From assembly GCA_020186115.1 (NCBI GenBank), contig WSYJ01000002.1, positions 62,001 through 126,000 on the forward strand: 64,000 nt of DNA, in the 5' to 3' direction. Below the pieces are notes generated by a model. That model searched no databases and was not told where the DNA came from. It saw nothing but the letters and a program-made list of their open reading frames with translations. Below are positions 19,568 through 30,437 of this stretch, piece by piece. The DNA comes from Histomonas meleagridis (Eukaryota > Parabasalia > Tritrichomonadida > Dientamoebidae). The translations under genes were made by a program, and so were the position numbers. Within the stretch, counting starts at the first letter, position 1. Every line of letters begins with the position of its first letter.

Positions 19568-20950
19568 ATGCTTGGTGAAAACCAGAACTTAACTTCTTCT
19601 GGGGGTGAAATTCTTCAAAAGTCTGTTTTCAAAAAATTACTTATTTCACTAGAACAAACCATTTTTAATTTCTTTAGTGAAAATCTTGAAGCATCAGTTC
19701 AACAAACTATGAAGTTATATGATTTGGAGAACCAATTTTCATTTTATTTCGTCATAGGCAATTTAATTTATTATGGATTTATATCAAAAAATAATTCATT
19801 TGATACATACATAAAATACCTAAAAGCAATTCAAACAAAAGAAGATGAAATGATCAAAAATAAGAGCAAAATATTTGAAGCTTTTTCTCAATGTATGCTT
19901 CAAATAGGAACACTTGAATCATATTATTTAATTGAAAAAATGATAGATCTAAATTTAATTAATGAAAATATTATTAAAAATATTGATTCGTTATATTTTG
20001 CTCATCGCAAACAAATAAAAAAAGATTCTTTTTTGTGGAAATGTATTTTGAATAGGTATTCTTATTTTGAAGAAACTTCAAAAAATAATTGGGAACTTCA
20101 TAAGAAATTAATTGAAGAAGGACATAATCCAAATGAAATTGCGAAAATAATTCGAAATGATGAAATCGAAAAACTTCAAGAAATATCATCACAAAATGAT
20201 TTTAATTTTAATCAGGCAATACGACCATCAGTTTATGAAAGAAGTTCATTTGTTAATAATTGGGTTCCATTAATTGAATATGCAGCATTTTTTGGATCAG
20301 TTAAATGTTTTAAATATTTACTTATGAATGGCTCTAACATAAATAATACAGGCAAATATGCAGTTGCAGGTGGAAATGAAGAAATTATTCATTTATGTGA
20401 ACAAAATCATTCATCATTTGAAGGTGCATATGAAGCAGCAATTAAATTCCATAGGAATGCTATTTTTTATTATATTTACGAAAAGAAATTAGAATTATTT
20501 GACAAAAATGCAAAACAAAATTCACAGTCTTTAGGAAATATAATTCAATCAAATGATAATCAACTAATGTTTCCATTAAATATACATGGAGTTAAGTATA
20601 GAGAAAATAATCAAAATCATCCATTTTTTACATTAAATGATAATCAACAAAAAATATGTCAAACCATTAATGATTTAGGTTGTTATTGTATTATGTATGG
20701 AAATTATGAAATACTTTCATTTTTAGAAGATGAAGGTATTGAAGGAAGTGATTTTCTAATAAATAAATCCGCATCAGTTGGTAACTTATATCTTGTTAAA
20801 TATTTTATCAAAGATAATCAATTTCCAAAAGATATTTTAATTTTTTCATCAAAATCAGGAAATGTTGAACTTGTCAAATACATCATTGAACAAAAAGTAA
20901 TTGATATTAATAATAAAGATATGCGTTTGATTAATTTAGTATATATATAA
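19568..20950 (+). CDS. DUF3447/ankyrin protein, locus A (intact head ORF)
   Basis: 460 residues from ATG 19568; the open frame begins 30 codons earlier at a non-ATG. This is the trichomonad-expanded DUF3447 family: an N-terminal helical region, then WELHKKLIEEGHNPNEIAKI, a degenerate first ankyrin segment (LIEYAAFFGSVKCFKYLL), the signature YAVAGGNEEIIHLCEQNH and AIKFHRNAIFYYIYE, then ankyrin-like repeats (NLYLVKYFIKDNQFPKDILI, NVELVKYIIEQ). It is the longest unbroken head of the five loci here. The frame ends in AT-rich sequence right after an ankyrin consensus (VIDINNKD), and further ankyrin modules follow in the same orientation, so the full product may be longer. Function is unknown; ankyrin repeats usually mediate protein binding. 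Confidence 0.8.
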   Translation: MLGENQNLTSSGGEILQKSVFKKLLISLEQTIFNFFSENLEASVQQTMKLYDLENQFSFYFVIGNLIYYGFISKNNSFDTYIKYLKAIQTKEDEMIKNKSKIFEAFSQCMLQIGTLESYYLIEKMIDLNLINENIIKNIDSLYFAHRKQIKKDSFLWKCILNRYSYFEETSKNNWELHKKLIEEGHNPNEIAKIIRNDEIEKLQEISSQNDFNFNQAIRPSVYERSSFVNNWVPLIEYAAFFGSVKCFKYLLMNGSNINNTGKYAVAGGNEEIIHLCEQNHSSFEGAYEAAIKFHRNAIFYYIYEKKLELFDKNAKQNSQSLGNIIQSNDNQLMFPLNIHGVKYRENNQNHPFFTLNDNQQKICQTINDLGCYCIMYGNYEILSFLEDEGIEGSDFLINKSASVGNLYLVKYFIKDNQFPKDILIFSSKSGNVELVKYIIEQKVIDINNKDMRLINLVYI

Positions 20951-21000
20951 ATAATTTCAAATTTTAAATTAATATTTGGAAATCACTTATAATATTTTGG

Positions 21001-21780
21001 ACAGCACTTATGTCAGCATCTAATTTTAATAACATAGAAATAGTTAAATTACTTCTTGAACAAGAAGGAATTGATATTAATGCTAAAAATTTTTATTTGT
21101 TTTATTTAATATTAATATTAATAATTTGATATTATAAAATAATATTTGGTAATTATTTAAATTATTTAATACAGCACTTATTTGTGCATCTATAAATGGT
21201 AATGCAGATATAGTTAAATTACTTCTTGAACAAGAAGGAATTGATATTAACGCTAAAGATATTTATTTGTTTTATTTAATATTTATTTTAATAACTTGGT
21301 ATTTCATAATAATATTTGGAAAAAATTTTATATTATTTAAAACAGCACTTATGTGGGCATCTGAAAATGATCATACAGAAGTAGTTAAATTACATCTTGA
21401 ACAAAAAGGAATTGATATTAATGCTAAAGATATTTAATTTATTTATTTAATATTTATTTTAATAATTTCAAATTTTATCTTAATATTTGAAAATTATTTT
21501 ATTTATTTCAAACAGCAATTATAAAAGCAATCAAACATGGTCACCTTGAAATTGTTAAATTACTTCTTAGTCAAAAAGATATTGATATTAATGTTAAAGA
21601 TATTTTTTTGTACTATTTAATATCAGTTTTGGTAATATAGGGTTATAAGATAATATTTGGAAATTATTTATATTATTTAGAACAGCATTTATGTTAGCAT
21701 CTCAATGTGGTAAGACAGAAGTAGCTCAATTACTAATTGAACGAAAAGGAATTAATACCAATACTAAACAAGTTGTTTAT
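21001..21780 (+). repeat. Ankyrin-module array of locus A, 170-bp period
   Basis: Five modules start (ACAGCA, coding T-A) at 21001, 21171, 21342, 21512 and 21682: steps of 170, 171, 170 and 170 bp. Each has about 100 bp encoding one ankyrin repeat (T-A-L...ASxxGxxEIVKLLLEQ-EGIDINAKD) followed by about 70 bp of AT-rich spacer with stop codons and a conserved end near AATATTTGGAAATTATTT. They may be exons separated by atypical introns, or non-coding relics. Confidence 0.8.
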
Positions 21781-22170
21781 TTTTGCTTTTTATAATTTTA
21801 AAATAACATTTGATGTTTTTCCAAATTTTTTAGAAGAGCAAATCATTTTAACAAGAATAAGATATTGATCATATTATGATTTATGACAAATAATCATCCA
21901 AAATGACTAAAATATAAAAGGGTTAATATGGGTTGGATCCTCAAAAAGTGCTTTCGCATAATGCTGAAATTTTTCATAAAAAAATACAAATATTACTCAG
22001 GAAATCTTTTGAACGAATATTCACACAAAATTTTTACTTTTATCTTTATAAGAATAGATAAATATATTCGAAACAAAACACAAATAAAAATTTTTTATTT
22101 TAATTTTCAATTCAAATAAAATTATTTTTTTACACTTTCACATGCATCTTCATCAGTTTTATTCTCTATT
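21781..22170. other. Intergenic, no gene seen
   Basis: About 390 bp between the locus A array and the convergent 3' end of the ACAP-like gene; AT-rich. A 63-codon Lys/Ile/Phe-rich frame here looks non-coding. Confidence 0.45.
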
Positions 22171-24144
22171 TTAAATCAAAGAATCAATGATGGCCATTGT
22201 TGAACATCTCAGCAACCTTCCCCTTTGGAAGTTGTTTATTCTCTCTTCTTGGCTTTTAACTGGTGGAACAAATGTTTTCTCAGGAACATTTGGATCGCCT
22301 TTCCAATATGGCAAAAACAACGTCGCCAAACCTTTGTTCTGACTGGATCTTGCGACGTGGTAAGGATGAGCCTCAACAGATGACTCTGGGTTAACACCAA
22401 TGGATAATAATACTTCGGCCGCTTCTGCATTTCCATAATATGCAGCGTATGACAAAGCTGACCAGCCGCCGTGATCCAATACGTTCACGTCATGCATGTT
22501 TAAGCCTATGATCATACATATTAATGGATTTCCATTTGATGCAGCTTCATGTAATGGTGAATATCCTCCAGTATCAAATGTTTTATTCTTCTTGGAGATG
22601 CAGATTGCATGTAATACATCTTGAACGTTGCCTGATTTAATGGCAGCATCTAAAGGTGGTGCATTTAATGCAACAAAATCAAAGTCTTGATACTTCTTAG
22701 TGATGAAAGCTTCGCGTTCTTCTTTGGTTGAGTTAGGTGTGATCTTTAAGTTTGGATCTAAGTTGGATTCCAAGACGACGTTAGCATTGTCATTGCCGAT
22801 CTTATCAAAAAGTTGTATCGTATAGTTATCTAAACGGTCGAGTGTGAGCGAACGAACTTTTGAGACGGAGGACGTTAAGCTACGGTGTACCCCGGAACAA
22901 TGTATACAAATACAAATTCCCCAATTAATACAACACCATGAAGGATTAGGTGCACCACAATCGGCACAAACAGTATTACATTGTTTGGTAAATGCCATTT
23001 GAGAAGTATCTTGTTCTATAGTAGATTGTGATGTTTCATCAGAATGATCGAGAAGATATTGAATGTTGTTTTGAATAACATTCATCCATTCCAGCATATC
23101 CCATTCAGACATAGCTTGAAGAGTATAATTTTTCTCTTGTGATATTATCATGAAACAATTTCTTCGTTCTGGATCTTTGATGGATTTAACTGAAGTTAAA
23201 AGAAGATTTAGAACGCCTTTGGGTCGATCACTATCTTCTGCTCCGTGATAATATGAAAGTGAATGATTATGCAATACAAAATATCTTCGTTGCCAAGCTT
23301 TGCGAATGCCACTAGCTTTCTTCCAAAGATACCCTTCATGTTCGAGAGCAGGGGTAGATGTAAATTTAAGTTTTAGACGCTTCCAAAAAAGTATGAAATA
23401 TCCTTCAAGAGATTTGGAAGATCGCTCAGTTTTCTCTTCGAACTGCTTCACTTCAGATGAAGAAGTTGGAAGAGATAATTGGATTTCATGGAAAAGATCC
23501 TTGGATGAATCAAATTCAAATGTACATTCTCGATATGTAACACCTGAAAGATTTATAAATGCTAAAAACTATGTGTAAGAATTAAAACATACGGTTGCAG
23601 TAAGTTCGGGAAGTTTTTTACGATCAACTAAATCGAGACATCGATGAAATTGAAATCCACTATAAACAGCTTGCCAATGCGTTGTAATTAGCTTGCCTTC
23701 TTTCTCTTCAAATTCCATTGGAGCTTTCTTTGGATTGATTGAAACGAATTGTTCAAGTGCTTTTGAATATGTATCAAAATCATGAAATGCCTTTTTTCCA
23801 TATTCTTCTGCTCTCCCAATTTCGTTTTTCACAAAGTTCTTCAAAGGCGTTATAATATTAGCTTCAATTTGATCATAATGTGATTGAAGAGAATTTTTGA
23901 ATGATAACAGCAAACCCGAAATTGAACGCAAGGCAGGATCTACTTGGAATTCCTTATAGTTTCCAAAAGTTCCGGCAAGTTTTTCCATACAAGAACAAAG
24001 TTGATGTCCACAATCTGCATATTGACTAAATGTTTTTTGTGTTACAAGAACATGTTCTTTCAGGTCAAGGATTTCATGAAGTCTCTGCTTAAGATCATGG
24101 TTGTGTAATGGCGATAGGTTCAGGAACTGAAGGTTGTCTTCCAT
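22171..24144 (-). CDS. ACAP-like BAR-PH-ArfGAP-ankyrin protein, two exons
   Basis: Exon 1 is 24144-23593 and exon 2 is 23568-22171, giving 649 residues. Order: BAR domain (about 15-235, coiled helices such as LKNFVKNEIGRAEEYGKKAF); PH domain (about 260-355, EGYLWKKASGIRKAWQRRYF to WDMLEWMNVIQNNI); ArfGAP (about 380-500) with the zinc finger CADCGAP...CICIHCSGVHR, including the catalytic arginine in GVHRSL; and two to three ankyrin repeats (YSPLHEAASNGNPLICMI, WSALSYAAYYGNAEAAEVLL). This is the architecture of ACAP/centaurin-beta proteins, which sense membrane curvature and phosphoinositides and stimulate GTP hydrolysis on Arf6-type GTPases during endosomal recycling. A 24-nt intron must be removed; unspliced RNA meets a stop inside the intron. 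No SH3 domain is present, so ASAP is excluded. Confidence 0.93.
23569..23592 (-). other. 24-nt intron in the ACAP-like gene
   Basis: It starts GTATGT and ends TTACACATAG. Both flanking codons are intact (phase 0): ...LPELTAT joins FLAFINLSGVTYRE and continues without a stop into the PH domain. It is one of the shortest spliceosomal intron sizes known and matches, as I recall, the short-intron class reported for Trichomonas vaginalis. Confidence 0.88.
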
Positions 24145-24686
24145 TTTTAGTTCAAACTGAAATTTTCTGTTGACAGTTGGGAGTTAGGATGCGGCTAAAC
24201 AATTCAAAAAAGGCCGGCAAAAAACACCTTCACAGAAACCACTCAATTATATCTAAACGTATCTAAAGCGAAAATAAAATTTTTTTGCTGAAATTGCTTA
24301 ATTAAATAAATAAATCTCAAAAAACCAAATAGGAAATTTTATTTAGGTTGCGAATGGCCTAGGCTAAATGAAAAAAAACAATAATATCAAACCAAAAAAT
24401 AATCAATTTCTTTTGCAAGTATGATATGAGTATCTTACATACTGAAAATCGCAACATGAATATTTGAAAATGGCACAAATCCTATCTTACTTGTCTTTTA
24501 GGATGAAGTATTACAACTAATGTTTTCCAAATCTTATTTTAAAACTCATTTTTTTAAAACAAAGAAATGTTTGTGGCATTTAGCACCAATGCCTTTTGTT
24601 TAACAAGGATTATATAAGAAAAAATTAGTTTCAACATCTCAATGTTGAAAACTGTGGTAAACACTTTTGTGTAAATCACTGATTTA
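24145..24686. other. Intergenic, no gene seen
   Basis: 540 bp upstream of the ACAP-like gene and downstream of the PARG-like gene. AT-rich; nothing recognised. Confidence 0.45.
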
Positions 24687-25538
24687 TTAACATGGCTTAT
24701 CACGAAAGGTATCCCTAAAAACCTTTAAATTATTTTGGTCACCATAGATCGAAAATGTTACTGTTTCGAAATACGATTTCATGTTTTGCTCAACCAAATA
24801 TTTTTTGAAACAATTCGAAATTTTTTTAGGATTATTATGGAATGCTCCACAACCAAATGCGCCTAAAATGATATGCTCAACGTTGTTCTCAATGCAACAT
24901 TTAAGAATTGTTTGGATACGAGAATCATTAGTTTCATCAATATTAATACCTTTTCGAACGCTAAGACAATCAACAGCGGCAGATGTAATAAATGATGCTA
25001 AAATTGGTTTGTCCAAAAGAGTAAAATCATTTTTCTTCCAAATTGGTACATTTGGACTGAAAATTAAGTAATTGGATGCTTCACCTTTGGTATTCTGTCT
25101 GTTGTATTCATAAAATTCATGTTTTTGTATTAAGGAATAATATAAAGAAGAACATCTGCAAATTGATTCTTCTTGTGCACGTGCATTTGTCGCAAAAAGT
25201 CCACCAGGATGTATGGAATTACCAAAATTTAAAGCACATACATTGGATTTGTTCTCTTGTTGAACAAGCCTATAACAAGCATCAACTGTCGATTCATTAT
25301 GAATTGATATTAAGCCTTGTTTATTTCCTGGTGTAAAGTCTGAGTTATCGTAAGCATAGTTGTAGTCAGGTGGATATGATTTTGTATTAGCTAAACTTAA
25401 ATCTAATTCTTCTTTAATTGATATTTTTTCTTTCTTTGAGTTTATATAATATCCTTTCAAACACGTATCAATGATGTTCTTGGTTTCTGGGTTTGGTGAT
25501 CTTAATACTGCTGGATTTGTGATGGGAATAAATTCCAT
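24687..25538 (-). CDS. Microbial-type PARG-like protein (TIGR02452/DUF2263 family)
   Basis: 283 residues. The signature is ALNFGNSIHPGGLFATNARA followed by QEESICRCSSLYYSL: the macrodomain-like poly(ADP-ribose) glycohydrolase motif GG(G)-x(6-8)-QEE, in which the paired glutamates are catalytic. The C-terminal half has ILASFITSAAVDC and IILGAFGCGAFHN, the usual distal ADP-ribose-binding blocks. It should hydrolyse O-glycosidic links in ADP-ribose chains. The third glycine of the usual GGG is leucine here, which may alter the diphosphate loop; activity is therefore likely but not assured. No targeting or membrane segment is seen. Confidence 0.85.
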   Translation of the reverse strand: MEFIPITNPAVLRSPNPETKNIIDTCLKGYYINSKKEKISIKEELDLSLANTKSYPPDYNYAYDNSDFTPGNKQGLISIHNESTVDACYRLVQQENKSNVCALNFGNSIHPGGLFATNARAQEESICRCSSLYYSLIQKHEFYEYNRQNTKGEASNYLIFSPNVPIWKKNDFTLLDKPILASFITSAAVDCLSVRKGINIDETNDSRIQTILKCCIENNVEHIILGAFGCGAFHNNPKKISNCFKKYLVEQNMKSYFETVTFSIYGDQNNLKVFRDTFRDKPC

Positions 25539-25918
25539 TTACAATCACAATTCCTGGGCCTTACATAAAAAGTGCTAAAGAAATTTTTTGTTTAAAAAAT
25601 ACCAACACATCATTAACATAACCCACGTCTATGCTGTTGCATTATTCATAGAGAAAATATTTCGTAATTTTCTTTAATAAATTTTTTTTCGATTTAATTT
25701 TGTAATTTCGCAATATTCCTATTTTTCGCTCACTTCACTAAGAAGAATGCTAACATGAAAAAATCTTTTTTCTCGATTTTCTTTGCATATTTTGATTAAT
25801 TCATATTTTTGTGACTGAATATATGTTAAAATTTCTATTTGCTTACAAACTATATAAAAATAAATGATTTATCTAAAAATTTGTTGTCAGTCCACAGGTT
25901 TTTCACAGCAGTCTATTT
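25539..25918. other. Intergenic, no gene seen
   Basis: 380 bp between the PARG-like start and the 3' end of the beta-helix gene, AT-rich. No recognised element. Confidence 0.45.
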
Positions 25919-28900
25919 TTATTCTAAATTTTCATTTTCTTTTTTTCTTTTAATCAATATTGCGATCATTATACTTATTGCTACCACAGCAATAACACCG
26001 CACACCACACAACCAGCAATCAATGCTGTATTACTTTCTTTTTCTTCATCATTTATATTTGTTTCATAAAATCCGACTCTATTACCTTCAGTTATAACAT
26101 TTTTCGCTTTAACTTCAGTGAAAGTCACACCCATTTTAACTTTAAAGCTACTATTGTTATTTAATGGTATGTAAACATTATTAACTATTCTTATATTATT
26201 TGCTACATCTATGTAAAATGAACCTCTATAATCGAATGCATTATAACATTTTTTATCATTATGAATAATATTATTTCTAAATGTAACATTTTCTACCGAT
26301 GCAATCCATGCAATTAAACCATATGTATTTGAGAAAGTATTATTTTCGAATAAAATATTCCTTAAAATCGGATATCGCGTTTGTAAAGCAGAAGGATCCA
26401 CTTTACTGTAAGTAGCAATTTCAATATCACGCGCAAATTTCTGGTCGGGACTTTTCGCGTTATTTTCATTACATTGATAAAATGTACAATTACTAATTCG
26501 AACATTATTTACACCATAACCTTCGCACCAAGAATTTAAAGTGAATCCAGTTAGTATTTTAATTGCGCCTTGATCGATATTATAAAAATGCGAGTTTTCT
26601 ATTGTTACATCATCTCCTTGTATTAGAATACCTCTACAAGTTGTATTATGGAATGAACAATTTCGTACAATTAAATTATGTGAATAAAATGCTTGATTAA
26701 ATGTTATAAAACCATCATCGATATCACCAGGAATTGTAGTATTTAATATTACTTCATATATTCCATTCGATTGATCGATAACTTTTCGATCAGTAATTTT
26801 TGTAATAATATTTGTAGGTGAAAAATCTTCATAACGTAATTCAATTGTTTGACCAACTGCAATTAAATGTAAATAATTTCCTGAAATAGTTTTTAATGAA
26901 TTCGATGAATATTTTGTTAAGTAAAGTGTATTATCATGGAAATTTAAACAATCATCAGTACCAAATGAGAATTCACAATTTTCCATTAAGAAATATCCTT
27001 TCGATCCATAACAATGACAATGATCTGCTGTGCATGTAATATGTCTTTTAGTTTTATCTTTAGGTTTAACAATGTTAACATTATCAAAATGCCAATATTG
27101 TTGTGAACCTGTAACAGAAAATGCATGACCGGAACATGAATAAACATTAATATTTCTTAATGTTAAATGTGTATTCGAATCAAAACTAAAACATCCGTAT
27201 TGATAATAACTATGTTGAAGTCTAAGGTATTGATTAACAAGGAAATAAGTATAATCATAAATTCGAATCGAATTCGGTGATAACCATTCAAATCTTGTAT
27301 TCGAATTAAGTTTTCGTTTTAAATTTTCGGATTTAATTTTATTGTTCGAAGTCTTAACTATTGGTGGTACCCAAGATGCATTTATATTTAATATTTCTAA
27401 ATGTTCAACATTAATATCTTTAAGTGGATATTCATCATATTCAACAAATTCAAGATCAAAGGTATTTGAAGTCTTCGCTAATACTTTAACAAGACTTGCA
27501 AGTGGGTTTCGATCCCAATTCCAATCGGCATTTAAATTTTGGATAAGAAGTTGATTACATCTTTTAACACTAATTCTTGCTGAACCTGATTTTGTTAAAT
27601 CGGCATCGAAAATGATTGTTGCACCAGAACCATCGATTGTAAAATTATTTAATTCTGAAATTGATATTGTTGTAGTTGTAAATGATTTATAGATACCTTT
27701 GTTAATGATAAGTTTTGTTACATTAATTGTTTTACAATAATTTATCGCTTCATTAATTATATCACTTGCATTTTCAATGTTTTCATTTAACCCAAAATCA
27801 GCAGCGTTAATTATCTTCGTATTATTTTCATCATTCTGTGGTAGTTTAACTTCAAATTCAGTGGCACCTTTTGGTAATGTTTCTTCATCAATTCCATCAT
27901 AATATTCATAAGGTTCTGATACATGTGAGTAAATAATTTCCGAAACTTTCGTTAATTCGAATGATGAAATTGTTCCCTTTAAACCTGATGAAATAGTCAC
28001 ATAAATAGAATAAACTTTTGCTCGTTCATCAGTAAAAAATGAATATGTTGAAGTAGTCTTTGTTCCAATCGTTAAGAAATATGATCCATAATCTTCTTCA
28101 TCAGTTAAAAATGTTCTATTTCTAATAAAAATATGAACATTTGAACTAGACTCAGTTTGCAAATCATATGTTAATGTTAAATTATATTCCATATTACATT
28201 CAAGTAATGAATCAATTCTTAAAAACGTAGTTGTTGATGTTAAATCAATGGTTGATATATCAACAGATGTGCGATCATTGTTAAATGTAGCAATGCTGGG
28301 ATTTTGAACTATAGATTCAGGAAATCCTGTTAAAACTTTTGCTGATTTAGATATACGATATAGAAGTCCTGCATTTGATTGATAAAAATCTGTTCCTGAA
28401 AATTTGGTCAAATCGAAATTTAATGGAAGCTTAATTATATTACTAAAGAAATTGGAAAAGGAAATTGATGACTCAGAGGATTCAATTGCATCAATTTTAC
28501 ATTGATAACAAAATGATGAAATATTAATATCTAAAATCGTTGACGATTGAATCGTGATGAAAGAAAGCCAACAATTGGAATTAAGTATAAGATGTGGTCG
28601 ATTTATGAATGTTATGGATGGTATTTTAATGTATCCATTGATAAAAAGTATGCCTTCAACTTTAAAATTGTTGATAGATGAGTTATTCGAAGAGGAAAAT
28701 ACATGGCCTTTTTCAGTAATTTCGATTTCTGGCGTTTTAATGATTGATCCTTTTTCAAAATAAAGATCGCCTGAACATGATATTTTGTTAGATTGAAGTG
28801 TAGAATTAGATGTAATTCGAAGTGTTGAGTTTTGATTGACTGTTATCGAGGGTGAATTTAATAATGTATTAGATATGGAAACATAAGCAGTAGAAATTGT

Positions 28901-29146
28901 AATTGAGTTTGCCGTTATTAAATTTGTGAGAATAATTCTTGAAAGTTTAGAACTTTGGCCTTCAATTGAAAGAGCTCCTGCACAATTTAATTCTTCATCC
29001 ATAAAAATAGTACAAGATGATAATGGATCAGACGAATTAAAATCAATACTTATTGTACAATCACCATTTGGTTGAACATTATTCAGTACTTGACAATCTG
29101 TTAAATTGCTTGAAAAACATGCAATTAATAGTATTGCAAAAATCAT
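25919..29146 (-). CDS. Membrane-anchored right-handed beta-helix protein, GH110-like
   Basis: 1075 residues. N-terminal signal peptide MIFAILLIACFSSNLTDCQ; C-terminal helix TALIAGCVVCGVIAVVAISI with basic tail KRKKENE, so a type I surface or secretory-pathway protein. Residues ~25-200 are short beta-rich repeats. From about 445 a pectin-lyase-like helix starts (INAADFGLNENIENASDIIN, then LNNFTIDGSGATIIFD, CNQLLIQNLNADWNWDRNPL), with a central DHCHCYGSKGYFLMENCEFS, FGTDDCLNFHDN and IQGDDVTIENSHF. This layout, including the double Asp in GTDDCLNFH, resembles family 110 alpha-galactosidases. Numerous N-glycosylation sites. A carbohydrate-active enzyme or glycan binder at the cell surface is plausible; catalytic assignment is inference. 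Confidence 0.72.
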   Translation of the reverse strand: MIFAILLIACFSSNLTDCQVLNNVQPNGDCTISIDFNSSDPLSSCTIFMDEELNCAGALSIEGQSSKLSRIILTNLITANSITISTAYVSISNTLLNSPSITVNQNSTLRITSNSTLQSNKISCSGDLYFEKGSIIKTPEIEITEKGHVFSSSNNSSINNFKVEGILFINGYIKIPSITFINRPHLILNSNCWLSFITIQSSTILDINISSFCYQCKIDAIESSESSISFSNFFSNIIKLPLNFDLTKFSGTDFYQSNAGLLYRISKSAKVLTGFPESIVQNPSIATFNNDRTSVDISTIDLTSTTTFLRIDSLLECNMEYNLTLTYDLQTESSSNVHIFIRNRTFLTDEEDYGSYFLTIGTKTTSTYSFFTDERAKVYSIYVTISSGLKGTISSFELTKVSEIIYSHVSEPYEYYDGIDEETLPKGATEFEVKLPQNDENNTKIINAADFGLNENIENASDIINEAINYCKTINVTKLIINKGIYKSFTTTTISISELNNFTIDGSGATIIFDADLTKSGSARISVKRCNQLLIQNLNADWNWDRNPLASLVKVLAKTSNTFDLEFVEYDEYPLKDINVEHLEILNINASWVPPIVKTSNNKIKSENLKRKLNSNTRFEWLSPNSIRIYDYTYFLVNQYLRLQHSYYQYGCFSFDSNTHLTLRNINVYSCSGHAFSVTGSQQYWHFDNVNIVKPKDKTKRHITCTADHCHCYGSKGYFLMENCEFSFGTDDCLNFHDNTLYLTKYSSNSLKTISGNYLHLIAVGQTIELRYEDFSPTNIITKITDRKVIDQSNGIYEVILNTTIPGDIDDGFITFNQAFYSHNLIVRNCSFHNTTCRGILIQGDDVTIENSHFYNIDQGAIKILTGFTLNSWCEGYGVNNVRISNCTFYQCNENNAKSPDQKFARDIEIATYSKVDPSALQTRYPILRNILFENNTFSNTYGLIAWIASVENVTFRNNIIHNDKKCYNAFDYRGSFYIDVANNIRIVNNVYIPLNNNSSFKVKMGVTFTEVKAKNVITEGNRVGFYETNINDEEKESNTALIAGCVVCGVIAVVAISIMIAILIKRKKENENLE

Positions 29147-30437
29147 GTGGGGATGGTTTTGTTGGAATAGCTATTCAATAGATGCTTTAAAACCCACAAA
29201 TTTCAATTTGTTCAAAAAGTTTACAATTGACTTTGTTTACAGTTGGGTTCGAGAATAGGTGGTGACACTCATAAAAAAATGAAAATATCTTGTCAAAAAA
29301 ATAGTTTTTGATATAAAATAATCCCTATACGGTAGAGATAATAAATTTAAATTATCAAAGGAATTTATTTTTAAAATAATAAAATTTAAATCTATAAAAA
29401 AATCATGATTTCATGCAATTTTAGCATAAAAATTATGCCATTTGTTATAATTTTTGGAGGAGAATAAAGTGAGCCTAGTCACGCCCAATGGAGATGTGTA
29501 GTTATGAAGAGATATAATTGTTATGTTGAAGATACAAAAATACCAAATGATGTACCGACACAATGTTCCATTTTTTTGGAATATTTTCAATTTATTCAAT
29601 ATCTTTAATCTATAATTAGAGTATCTTTTAAAAGCTGATGGCTAATTTTTAGATATTTTTCAAAATAGTTTCCTGTGCAATCCCCAAAGGCAAAAACGGT
29701 TTATTTACCATTTTTACCCATAATTTTCAATACATTATAATCGTCACTAATAATTGTCTCCTTTTTTTGATGTCATCTTCCCCTTCTTGTACTTTTAAAA
29801 CACAGAACAGGCGAAAGATTTTGAAAATGGCTAAAACATTAGAGAAGTAAAAAAATCCAAAATGTATTTAAGAAAGTATGTTTGAATTTTGATATGAAAC
29901 CGTAAATCCTGAGCGACCGTTAATGGAATGAAGAAGGTTCACCCATTGCTTAATTTATTCATATGTAACCCAAAAAAAGTTTGTGTTGTGTCAGAATTTG
30001 AAGTATCACCACCTATGTTTGTCCCAAGGGTTTTGAACTGAGCTTTATGTCCGAGCTCACATTTTAATTCAGATTTAATTTGTTTATTTGGAACAATCCA
30101 TCCACACGTTTTACTTAATGAACTAATTATTTAACATAATATAACTTAATAAATCAATTATTTAACATTATTTAACTTAACGAATCAACACTTAATTATT
30201 ATTTAATTGAGTGAGCCAATTATTTAATTTCATTTCCATTAACAATAGATTCAATTCCACTTTAATCATAATTAAAAACGGTTTTGCGACCGTTAAAATA
30301 TAACAAGAAAATATTCAGGAGACGACCGTTAAAATATAAGAAATAAAATTTTATTTCAACTCCCACTTTTTTGAATGTGCCGATAAGGGCAAAAAGATTT
30401 TCGCTGGATTTTGCTTGTCCGGTTTCTATAAAACAAA
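29147..30437. other. Intergenic with paired CGACCGTTAAAATATAA motifs
   Basis: About 1.3 kb. It holds AT-rich repeated phrases (CAATTATTTAAC-type, about 30120-30230) and two direct copies of CGACCGTTAAAATATAA (about 30279 and 30323), ahead of CCCACTTTTTTGAATG (about 30364). The last two resemble Myb-type and initiator elements and may be the promoter of locus B. A CGACCGTTAA also occurs near 29912. Confidence 0.45.

Noticed and set aside
29225-29245. GGGTTCGAGA as a tRNA T-arm
   Set aside because: No acceptor, D- or anticodon stem could be paired around it.
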